Of a stretch of 64,000 bases of DNA, positions 57,299 to 64,000 are shown piece by piece. The position numbers and the translations under genes were made by a program. The stretch covers positions 124,001 through 188,000 of the forward strand of contig NZ_CALPBY010000008.1 of NCBI RefSeq assembly GCF_943181405.1, written 5' to 3'. The notes under the pieces were generated by a model. That model was given only the letters and a program-made list of their open reading frames with translations, was not told the origin of the DNA and searched no databases. Positions within the stretch are counted from its first letter, which is position 1. Every line of letters begins with the position of its first letter. The stretch is from Cellulosimicrobium sp. Marseille-Q4280 (GTDB lineage Bacteria; Actinomycetota; Actinomycetes; Actinomycetales; Cellulomonadaceae).

Positions 57299-58977
57299 TG
57301 ACGGACGTGACGTGCGCCGCGTGCGGTTCCGCGCAGTCGTCGGGCTCGGCGTTCTGCGCGGTGTGCGGCCAGCCGTTCCCGCGGACCGGTCGTCCCGTCG
57401 CCTCGGCCGTGGCCGGGCCGCAGGGCGGCGTCCAGGCCGCCGCGGGCGGACCGGGCCTGCCGCCGTTCGCCTCCGGCGGCGGCGCGCCCGACACCACGAC
57501 CGAGCCCGAGGTCTACACGGCGACGCAGAAGGCCGTGCTGGGCGCACCGTCGTCCGGCGGGCCGACCCTGCTGACGGCGCCGTACGCGGGCGTCGGGCGC
57601 AGGTTCCTCGCGTACCTGGTCGACGGCGCCGCGATCGGCGTGATCGTGCTCGCCGTGCTCCTGGTCGGGACCGCGGTCGTCGGCGTCCCGCTCCTGGGCG
57701 GCACCCGGACCGTGAGCGCCGAGGAGGCGTCGGCCCTCCTCGGCAGGCTGCTCGGCGTCTACGTCGTCGCCGCCGTGATCGCGATCGCGTGGTGGGTCGG
57801 CCTCTGGTTCTGGGAGGGCACCACGGGCAAGACCCTGGGCAACCTCGCGACCGGGATCCGCACGCTCGACGCCGCCACCCGCGCACCGGTCGGCTTCGGG
57901 CGGGCGTTCCTGCGCTGGCTCGTCGTCGGGGCGGGCTCGATCGTGGTCTTCGTCGGTCAGCTCGTCGTCGTCCTGAGCCCCGCGTTCGACTCGTCGGGCC
58001 GCCGCCAGGGCTGGCAGGACAAGGTGGCGAGGTCCGTCGTCGTCGACGCCCGTGGCGTCGCCCCGGCGCGCGACGGCTTCGAGGGCGTCGCGTCGCTCGT
58101 CCCGCCGGCCGCGGGGACCCGGGCTGGAGCGGGGTACCCCGCGCAGGACGCGTACGGGCCGACCGGCGGATACGCCCCTGGCGGGTACGCGCCGGCCGCG
58201 ACGCCCAGCGGGTACGCGCCGGCCCCGGCTCCCGGCTACCCGACCGGGGCCTCGCCGACCGGGTACGCGCCCCCCGCGCCGCCGCGCCCCACGGGAGCGC
58301 CGACGAGCGCGGCACCGTCGGGGCAGCCCGCTCCCACGCAGGCCGGACGAGCAGGGCAGCCCCCGGCACCGCTGCCGGACCCGTGGGCCTTCCCGTCGTC
58401 GGCGTCCTCGCCCGCGAGCAGCGGTGGCGGCCTCATCACCGGCGTCCCGGGATCGGCCGGTCCGGCCGTGCCCGCCCAGGCCGCACCGCACCCCCAGCAG
58501 CACGTCCCCGCACAGGCCGTCGCGCAGACGCCCGAGCCGGTGCACGCCCGGGCCGCGGCCCCGGTCGCGGAGCCCGAGGACCCGGAGTGGGACAGCACGC
58601 GCATGGGCGCCCGCGACGTCCGGGCGATGGAGCCCGCGCCGGTCGTGACCGTCGTGCTCGAGCTCGAGTCAGGCGAGCGGCGCGTCGTCGACGGCCCCGC
58701 GCTCGTCGGGCGCAACCCCCAGCCGGCCGACGGCGAGGACTGGATCCTCGTCGCCGTCGAGGACCCGACGCGGTCGGTCTCGAAGACGCACGTCGAGCTC
58801 GGCGTCGACCCGGACGGTCTGTGGGTGAGCGACCGCGGATCGACCAACGGGACCGTCGTGTCCGCCCCGGGGACCGCCCCGCGCGTCGCGGCGCCGGGCG
58901 CACGCGTCCGCGTGCCGGTCGGCGCGACGATCCACGTGGGCGACCGTCGCCTCGTCGTGCACCCGGGACCGGCATGA
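57298..58977 (+). CDS. Zinc-ribbon, RDD membrane and FHA domain protein
   Basis: This encodes 559 residues. An N-terminal zinc ribbon (CAACGSAQSSGSAFCAVCG) precedes an RDD domain with three membrane helices (residues about 98-240: GRRFLAYLVDGAAIGVIVLA, LWFWEGTTGKTLGNLATGIR, GRRQGWQDKVARSVVVD). A Gly/Tyr/Ala/Pro-rich linker of about 200 residues with GYAPA repeats follows. A C-terminal FHA domain (about 460-555) ends it, with ALVGRNPQP, SVSKTHVEL and DRGSTNGTVV. All the phosphothreonine-binding residues (GR, SxxH, NGT) are there. It should read a phosphorylated protein, most likely a substrate of the kinase three genes downstream. Translationally coupled on both sides. Confidence 0.9.
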   Translation: MTDVTCAACGSAQSSGSAFCAVCGQPFPRTGRPVASAVAGPQGGVQAAAGGPGLPPFASGGGAPDTTTEPEVYTATQKAVLGAPSSGGPTLLTAPYAGVGRRFLAYLVDGAAIGVIVLAVLLVGTAVVGVPLLGGTRTVSAEEASALLGRLLGVYVVAAVIAIAWWVGLWFWEGTTGKTLGNLATGIRTLDAATRAPVGFGRAFLRWLVVGAGSIVVFVGQLVVVLSPAFDSSGRRQGWQDKVARSVVVDARGVAPARDGFEGVASLVPPAAGTRAGAGYPAQDAYGPTGGYAPGGYAPAATPSGYAPAPAPGYPTGASPTGYAPPAPPRPTGAPTSAAPSGQPAPTQAGRAGQPPAPLPDPWAFPSSASSPASSGGGLITGVPGSAGPAVPAQAAPHPQQHVPAQAVAQTPEPVHARAAAPVAEPEDPEWDSTRMGARDVRAMEPAPVVTVVLELESGERRVVDGPALVGRNPQPADGEDWILVAVEDPTRSVSKTHVELGVDPDGLWVSDRGSTNGTVVSAPGTAPRVAAPGARVRVPVGATIHVGDRRLVVHPGPA

Positions 58978-59828
58978 CGACCCCCGAGACCGAGGTGCAC
59001 CTCGCCTGGGGTGCCGCGTCGCACCGCGGCGCACGGCGCCTCCTCAACGAGGACCGCTTCCTCGTCTCGCGCTCGGTCTTCGTCGTCGCCGACGGCATGG
59101 GGGGCCACGACGCGGGCGAGGTGGCGAGCGCGACCGCCGTCGACGCCCTCCGGCCGCTCGCCGACCTCGAGGTCGTGACGCCCGACGACGTCCGCACGCA
59201 CCTCGCGGTCGCCCAGGAGAACGTCCGCGCGATCACGACCGAGCCCGGCCGCGGTGCGGGGACGACCGTGACGGGCGTCGCGGTGGCCGAGCAGGACGGC
59301 AACCCGTACTGGCTCGTGGTCAACGTCGGGGACTCGCGCACCTACCACCTGTCCGGGGGGCGCCTCGAGCAGGTGAGCGTGGACCACTCGGAGGTCCAGG
59401 AGATGGTCGACGCCGGTCTGCTCACCCCGAGCGAGGCGCTCACGCACCCGCGCCGGCACGTCGTGACCCGCGCGCTGGGCTCGCGCGGGGTGCCGCAGGC
59501 CGACTTCTGGTACGTCCCGATCCACCGGCACGACCGGATCCTGGTCTGCTCCGACGGCCTCACGGGCGAGCTGTCGGACGAACGGATCGCCGAGGTGCTC
59601 CTCGAGAACCCGGACCCGCAGGGTGCCGCCGAGCGCCTCGTGCACGAGGCGATCGCGGCCGGCGGTCGGGATAACATCACAGTCGTCGTCGTCGACGCGA
59701 CGGGCGTGTCCGACGACACGAGCGGTGGGAGCACCGCACCGCGGGAGCGGACGCCCGAGCCGGGTTCGACGGTCGACGAGGACACCTTGCCGAGAGAGGC
59801 TCGACTCCAGATGGGGGGCATGGCGTGA
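58974..59828 (+). CDS. PP2C-family serine/threonine phosphatase
   Basis: This encodes 284 residues. Metal-binding and catalytic motifs are complete: RLLNEDRFLVSRSVFVVADG, MGGHDAGEVAS, LVVNVGDSRTYHLSGGRLEQ, RILVCSDGLTGELSDE and GGRDNITVVVVD. The domain is about 240 residues with a 40-residue disordered acidic tail and no membrane helix, so it acts in the cytoplasm. It probably reverses phosphorylation by the kinase encoded two genes downstream, as PstP does for PknB in mycobacteria. The ATG overlaps the FHA gene's stop, and its TGA overlaps the next GTG. Confidence 0.94.
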   Translation: MTTPETEVHLAWGAASHRGARRLLNEDRFLVSRSVFVVADGMGGHDAGEVASATAVDALRPLADLEVVTPDDVRTHLAVAQENVRAITTEPGRGAGTTVTGVAVAEQDGNPYWLVVNVGDSRTYHLSGGRLEQVSVDHSEVQEMVDAGLLTPSEALTHPRRHVVTRALGSRGVPQADFWYVPIHRHDRILVCSDGLTGELSDERIAEVLLENPDPQGAAERLVHEAIAAGGRDNITVVVVDATGVSDDTSGGSTAPRERTPEPGSTVDEDTLPREARLQMGGMA

Positions 59829-61558
59829 CGCTGCGCTACGTGACGGGACAGGCACGCGCGCTCGTGCGGGGCGGTGCCGTCGTGGTGCTCCCCGCGCCGG
59901 TCGAGACGGACCTCGTCGACCAGGTGTGGGACCAGCTCGGTGCCGCGCCGGGGGTCGTGGAGGTCCTCCAGGTCCTCACCGGCGCCTTCGGCTCGAGCCT
60001 GCGCACGATCCCGCCGTTCGCGGTCGCCGTCGTGGCCGACCGCCGGGTCCACGTCGCCGTGCGGGGTGCCCTCGCGGTGACCCTGGAGGTCGAGGGTGGT
60101 GACCGCGTCCACGTCGACGGTGACGACGTCACCACCTGGTCCGAGCGGGTCGTGGACGACGTGGTCGAGCTGCTCGTGCGCACGGGCGCCGCCCCCGCCG
60201 ACGCCCCGGTCGGCGAGCCGTTGCTCGGGGACCGCGCGACGTGGCCCCTCGCGTCCGCGGTCGTGCTGGCCGACGCCGTGGCGTGGCAGCTCGCCGAGCG
60301 TCCCGCGCGGGCGGTCGCGGACCCCGAGCGCGACGAGGCCCCGGTCCACGAGACCTCCGTTCCTGGGACCGCGGCGTCGGCACCGGTCGTCGCCGGCGGC
60401 ACGAGCAGCGGCACGGACGACTCGCTCCGCGCCGAGCCCGCGTCCGCGGGGGCGCTTCCGGCTGCACCGTCCGAGCAGCCCGGGACGTTCGGCGCGACCA
60501 TCGCGCTTCCCGAGGAGACGATGGCGCCCGAGCCGGACGGCGCCGGCCTCCTCGACCACCCCGGTACGGCGAGCGAGACCGAGGACGATGCCCCGGTGAC
60601 GCCGGACGACCCGTTCCCGGCGGCCGACGACTACTCGCACCTGTGGGGCTCGACGGTGCTGCGCACCGTCGAGGACGCGGCGGTCCGGGCGCAGGACGCC
60701 GACGACGACGAGGGCGAGCCCTCTACGTCGCCGGCGGAGACACCTGTGCCGGCCGTCCCGGCGCCCGGCTCCGCCGAGCGGGTCGACGCGACCGTCCCGC
60801 CGCCCCCGGGGATCGGCGTCCCGCCCGTCCCCGGTCCGGACGAGCCGCCGCAGGCCGGCGGCCTCATCGCCGGCGTCCCGCGCGAGTGGACGGGTGCGAC
60901 CCCGGCCGCGGCCCATCGCGCCGCGACCGTCACCCCGGACGACGCGGCGCCCGACGGTTCCGCCGACGGCGGTCTCGACCACGACGGGCACACCGTGCTG
61001 TCGTCCGCGATCGCCGACCTGCGTGCGGCCGCGCAGGAGGCCGACACCCCGCCGCCACCGCCCGCGACCCCCTCGTTCACGACGCCGCCCGCCTCGGGAC
61101 AGCAGCGGATCCTCGCGCGGACGTGCGAGCAGGGGCACGGCAACCCGCCGTCGCGCGACACGTGCGCGGTCTGCGGCGGTGCGCTCGACGGCGACGCCGC
61201 GCTCGCGGTGCGCCCGCCGCTCGGTCGGCTACTGGTCTCCACCGGGCAGACGATCGAGCTCGACCGCGGGGTCGTCGTCGGGCGGCGACCCAGGACGCCC
61301 CGGACGCAGGCGGCCGACCTGCCGCGCCTGGTGACCGTGCCGAGCCCGCAGCAGGACATCTCGCGCTCGCACCTCGAGGTCACCCTCGAGGGCTGGCACG
61401 TGCTCGTGAGCGACATGGCGACGACGAACGGCACCACGCTCCTGCGCGCCGGCCAGCCGCCGCGCCGCCTGCACCCGTCGGAGCCCGTGCTCGTCGTCGA
61501 CGGCGACGTCGTCGACCTCGGGGACGACGTGACCCTGACGTTCGAAGGAATCTGGTGA
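59825..61558 (+). CDS. Cytoplasmic FHA domain protein with zinc ribbon
   Basis: This encodes 577 residues. The first 160 residues form a folded domain (WDQLGAAPGVVEVLQVLTGA, then FAVAVVADRRVHVAVRGALA) resembling a phosphatase-regulator or scaffold, which I do not recognise. A disordered Pro/Asp/Thr-rich stretch follows to about 430. Then comes a zinc ribbon (CEQGHGNPPSRDTCAVCGG), and a canonical FHA domain (VVVGRRPRT, QDISRSHLEVTLEGW, DMATTNGTTLL). There is no membrane segment. Many Thr residues in the linker could be kinase targets. It lies between the phosphatase and the kinase, overlapping both by 4 bp, so a shared complex is likely. Confidence 0.9.
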   Translation: MTLRYVTGQARALVRGGAVVVLPAPVETDLVDQVWDQLGAAPGVVEVLQVLTGAFGSSLRTIPPFAVAVVADRRVHVAVRGALAVTLEVEGGDRVHVDGDDVTTWSERVVDDVVELLVRTGAAPADAPVGEPLLGDRATWPLASAVVLADAVAWQLAERPARAVADPERDEAPVHETSVPGTAASAPVVAGGTSSGTDDSLRAEPASAGALPAAPSEQPGTFGATIALPEETMAPEPDGAGLLDHPGTASETEDDAPVTPDDPFPAADDYSHLWGSTVLRTVEDAAVRAQDADDDEGEPSTSPAETPVPAVPAPGSAERVDATVPPPPGIGVPPVPGPDEPPQAGGLIAGVPREWTGATPAAAHRAATVTPDDAAPDGSADGGLDHDGHTVLSSAIADLRAAAQEADTPPPPPATPSFTTPPASGQQRILARTCEQGHGNPPSRDTCAVCGGALDGDAALAVRPPLGRLLVSTGQTIELDRGVVVGRRPRTPRTQAADLPRLVTVPSPQQDISRSHLEVTLEGWHVLVSDMATTNGTTLLRAGQPPRRLHPSEPVLVVDGDVVDLGDDVTLTFEGIW

Positions 61559-63333
61559 GCACCAAGCGAGCACCGTCCCCGCCGCCGGAGATCCAGGGCT
61601 TCGAGTACGTCTCGCTCATCGGCTCGGGCGGTTTCTCCGACGTCTTCCTGTACCAGCAGCAGCGGCCACGGCGCCGCGTCGCGGTGAAGGTCCTGCTCCA
61701 GGAGTGGTCGAGCCCGTCGCAGCGGGCCGCCTTCGACGCCGAGGCCGACCTCATGGCGACGCTGTCGACGCACCCGTCGATCGTCACGATGTACGAGGCG
61801 GACGTCGCGGACGACGGGCGTCCGTACCTCGCGATGGAGTTCTGCTCGCGACCCAACCTCGGCGCCCGCTACCGCACCGAGCGGCTGTCCGTCGCGGAGG
61901 CCCTGCGGACCGCGGTGCAGATCGCGGGAGCCGTCGAGACGGCGCACCGCGCGGGCATCCTCCACCGCGACATCAAGCCGGCGAACATCCTCGTCACGGA
62001 GTACGGCCACCCGGCGCTCACGGACTTCGGCATCTCGTCCACCGTCGACGACGCCGCGCGCGCCGAGGGGATGTCGATCCCGTGGTCCCCGCCGGAGTCG
62101 TTCGCGGAGCCCCCGCGCAGCGGCATCGCGACGGACGTGTGGGCGCTCGCCGCGACGACCTACACGCTCCTCGCCGGTCGCTCGCCGTTCGAGGTCCCCG
62201 GCGGCTCCAACTCCAGCGCGAACCTCATCTCCCGCATCGAGACGTCGCCCCTGCCGCGCACGGGGCGCACGGACGTGCCCGCGTCGCTCGAGCGCGTGCT
62301 CGACACGGCGATGGCCAAGAACCCTGCGTCGCGGTACCCGTCGATGCTGGCGTTCGCCCGCGCCCTGCAGCAGGTCCAGAACGAGCTCTCGTACGCGGTC
62401 ACACCGGTCGACCTCCTGGACGACTCGGGTCACGTCCACGAGGAGGAGCCGGACGACGACGGCGGGACGCGCCTGCGCCAGGTCGTGTCGATCGACCCCG
62501 GAGGTCAGGCGCAGCCGACCCCGACGCGCAACCCCACGCTGCCGACCACCCCGCTCCACCCGCCGCGACAGCCCGCACCGCAGTGGCCCGCGCAGCCCAC
62601 GCCGGGCGCCCACGTCCCGCAGCAGGCATCGGCGGCACCGGCGGCGTGGGCTGACCGTCCGACCGGCACGTCGCCCGGCCACCCGTCGTCGGGCACCTCG
62701 GGCACCTACCCGACCGCCGGTCCGTACGCGCCGGTCGTCGAGGCGACGGACCCGTCGCGGCGGCACCCGGGCGCCGTCGCGCCCTACGCGCCCTGGGGGA
62801 CGGCGCCGGTCGAGGACACGGTGCAGCGCACCGTCGGTCCGGGGGAGGGAGCGGCGCCGGGCGCGCCGGAGCAGGAGGCGCGACGCGGGGCGCTGGTCCC
62901 CGTCCTCGTCGGAGCGGGAGTCCTCGTGCTGGCGGGCGTCGGCATCTTCGCCCTCACCCAGGGCGGGGGCTCCTCCGAGGCCGACGACGACCCGAGCACC
63001 ACCCCGACGAGCGAGACCTCGACCGTGCCGTCCGACAACCTCGGCGCGCTCGTCCCGCCCGTCAACGACCTCACCGGGACGTACGACCCCGAACGTCAGG
63101 TCGCGACCTTCACGTGGGCGTACGACAGCCTGGACGCGCAGGAGGGGGACGGCTTCGCGTGGCGCAAGCTCGACCTCGTGGAGACGGCGCAGTACAAGCA
63201 GATCTGGGACCAGGACACCGTCGAGCTGAGCGCGAAGCCGGGCGAGCGCGTGTGCATCGAGGTCATCGTCGAGCGTGACGGCAAGCCCTCCGCCAGCCCG
63301 CAGACGGCGTGCGTCGAGGGGGAGGCCGGGTGA
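61555..63333 (+). CDS. Receptor-type serine/threonine protein kinase with Fn3-like ectodomain
   Basis: This encodes 592 residues. The kinase domain (about 15-275) has IGSGGFSDVFLYQQ, Lys45 in VAVKVL, the catalytic loop LHRDIKPANILV (Asp139), DFGISST (Asp157) and the PPES equivalent of APE. The activation loop is short. A Pro/Gly/Thr linker (280-440) and one membrane helix (about 445-465, LVPVLVGAGVLVLAGVGIFA) lead to an outside domain of about 95 residues after a Thr/Ser stalk; it resembles a Fn3 sandwich (ATFTWAYDS) with a Cys pair (VCIEV, QTACVEG). This ectodomain is not a PASTA repeat. It resembles the last Fn3 module of the giant protein in this operon. GAAGGA precedes GTG 61555. Confidence 0.93.
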   Translation: MSTKRAPSPPPEIQGFEYVSLIGSGGFSDVFLYQQQRPRRRVAVKVLLQEWSSPSQRAAFDAEADLMATLSTHPSIVTMYEADVADDGRPYLAMEFCSRPNLGARYRTERLSVAEALRTAVQIAGAVETAHRAGILHRDIKPANILVTEYGHPALTDFGISSTVDDAARAEGMSIPWSPPESFAEPPRSGIATDVWALAATTYTLLAGRSPFEVPGGSNSSANLISRIETSPLPRTGRTDVPASLERVLDTAMAKNPASRYPSMLAFARALQQVQNELSYAVTPVDLLDDSGHVHEEEPDDDGGTRLRQVVSIDPGGQAQPTPTRNPTLPTTPLHPPRQPAPQWPAQPTPGAHVPQQASAAPAAWADRPTGTSPGHPSSGTSGTYPTAGPYAPVVEATDPSRRHPGAVAPYAPWGTAPVEDTVQRTVGPGEGAAPGAPEQEARRGALVPVLVGAGVLVLAGVGIFALTQGGGSSEADDDPSTTPTSETSTVPSDNLGALVPPVNDLTGTYDPERQVATFTWAYDSLDAQEGDGFAWRKLDLVETAQYKQIWDQDTVELSAKPGERVCIEVIVERDGKPSASPQTACVEGEAG

Positions 63334-64000
63334 GCGAGCTCGCGATCGAGTTCTGCGGCGAGTGGTTCCGTCCCTCCGCGGACGACGGCGACGTCTTCGA
63401 GATCGGCCGTGACGGCGACCTCTCGATCGAGGACAACCCGTACCTGCACCGCCGCTTCCTCCGGGTCTCCTTCGAGAGCGGGATCTGGTGGCTCGCCAAC
63501 GTGGGTTCCCTCATCTCCGCGACGGTGTGCGACGCCGGCGGTGGCGTCCAGTCCTGGCTCTCGCCCGGGAACCGGCTCCCGATCGTCTTCCCGACGACGT
63601 CGATCGTCTTCACCGCCGGTCCGACGACGTACGAGATCCTCGCGCAGCTGCACGGCGCGCCGTACCAGGAGATCCGGTCGGAGGACGCCGACTCCGGTGC
63701 GACGACCATCGGGATGATCACGTTCACGACGAGCCAGAAGCAGCTCATCGTCTCGCTCGCCGAGCCGATGCTCCGCCGCGACGGCACGGGGCTGTCCGAG
63801 ATCCCGTCGTCGGCCGCGGCGGCCGCGCGGCTCGGCTGGGCGACGACGCGGTTCAACCGCAAGCTCGACAACGTGTGCGACAAGCTCGACCGGATCGGCG
63901 TGAAGGGGCTGCGCGGCGGCCCCGGGGCGCTCGCGACGAACCGGCGGGCGCGGCTCGTCGAGTACGCGGTCGCGTCACGCCTCGTGACGTCCGCCGACCT
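63330..64000 (+). CDS. FHA-like protein with possible HTH C-terminus (3' end outside window)
   Basis: At least 223 residues are visible. The N-terminal half reads as an FHA-like sandwich: VFEIGRDGDLSIEDNPYLHR, RFLRVSFESGIWWLANVGS; the GR and LHRR parts fit, but the NGT motif is replaced by SLISATV. After residue 130, TFTTSQKQLIVSLAEPMLRR leads into a region resembling a winged helix (SEIPSSAAAAARLGWATTRF, NRKLDNVCDKLDRIGVKGLR). That would suggest a phospho-responsive DNA-binding regulator. The GTG overlaps the kinase stop. The gene is cut at the window end, so its C-terminal part is unknown. Confidence 0.7.
   Translation, partial: MSELAIEFCGEWFRPSADDGDVFEIGRDGDLSIEDNPYLHRRFLRVSFESGIWWLANVGSLISATVCDAGGGVQSWLSPGNRLPIVFPTTSIVFTAGPTTYEILAQLHGAPYQEIRSEDADSGATTIGMITFTTSQKQLIVSLAEPMLRRDGTGLSEIPSSAAAAARLGWATTRFNRKLDNVCDKLDRIGVKGLRGGPGALATNRRARLVEYAVASRLVTSAD

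Noticed and set aside
46420-64000. Type VII secretion (ESX) locus, suggested by the FHA, kinase and membrane genes
   Set aside because: No WXG100 protein, EccC-type ATPase or mycosin is visible; the MoxR/DUF58 genes point to a different system. Genes beyond the window could change this.

Overview
The window is about 64 kb of very GC-rich DNA with dense, mostly co-oriented genes, frequent 4-bp start/stop overlaps and many GTG starts. The menaquinone pathway, the 14-subunit complex I operon and the DUF3048, DUF4229 and PLDc_N families point to a Gram-positive actinobacterium. Cellulomonadaceae or Promicromonosporaceae (Cellulosimicrobium-like Micrococcales) is the most likely home; this is inferred from gene content, not from a search.

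Region 1 (1-7.8 kb) starts with the 3' end of the redox repressor gene rex, then a divergent yceI/marR pair sharing a palindromic operator. A System II cytochrome c maturation operon follows: histidine phosphatase, TlpA-type thioredoxin lipoprotein, ccdA, resB, ccsB, closed by a very long hairpin. Region 2 (6.9-23.9 kb) carries scattered menaquinone genes (menA, menE, menB, menC, menD, menF, menG). Between them lie small membrane proteins, a DUF3048 lipoprotein, an EamA exporter with a MocR-type regulator, an SMR exporter with a TetR regulator, an HtrA protease and an acetyltransferase. Several of these genes have a TANNNT hexamer 6-8 nt before the start codon, as expected for leaderless transcripts.

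Region 3 (24.0-25.6 kb) is an AbiE-type toxin/antitoxin pair with a 50-bp symmetric operator. It looks like an insertion between menG and the quinone-reductase/complex I block. Region 4 (25.9-46.1 kb) has a MOSC protein, a geranylgeranyl-reductase-family enzyme (MenJ-like), nuoA to nuoN, and a polyprenyl diphosphate synthase. It therefore joins menaquinone side-chain synthesis and saturation to the enzyme that uses the quinone.

Region 5 (46.4-64 kb, running off the end) is the most unusual part. It holds a 1993-residue membrane-anchored protein (propeller-like domain, about eleven Ig-like repeats, Fn3 domains, Cys-containing C-terminus), a MoxR ATPase, a DUF58 protein, a transglutaminase-fold membrane protein lacking the catalytic Cys, an RDD-FHA protein, a PP2C phosphatase, a second FHA protein, a receptor Ser/Thr kinase whose ectodomain resembles the Fn3/Cys module of the giant protein, and an FHA-like protein with a possible HTH. 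The close linkage suggests a phosphorylation-controlled cell-surface system. I know of no described function for this assembly. No tRNA, rRNA, CRISPR array, insertion sequence or prophage gene was seen.
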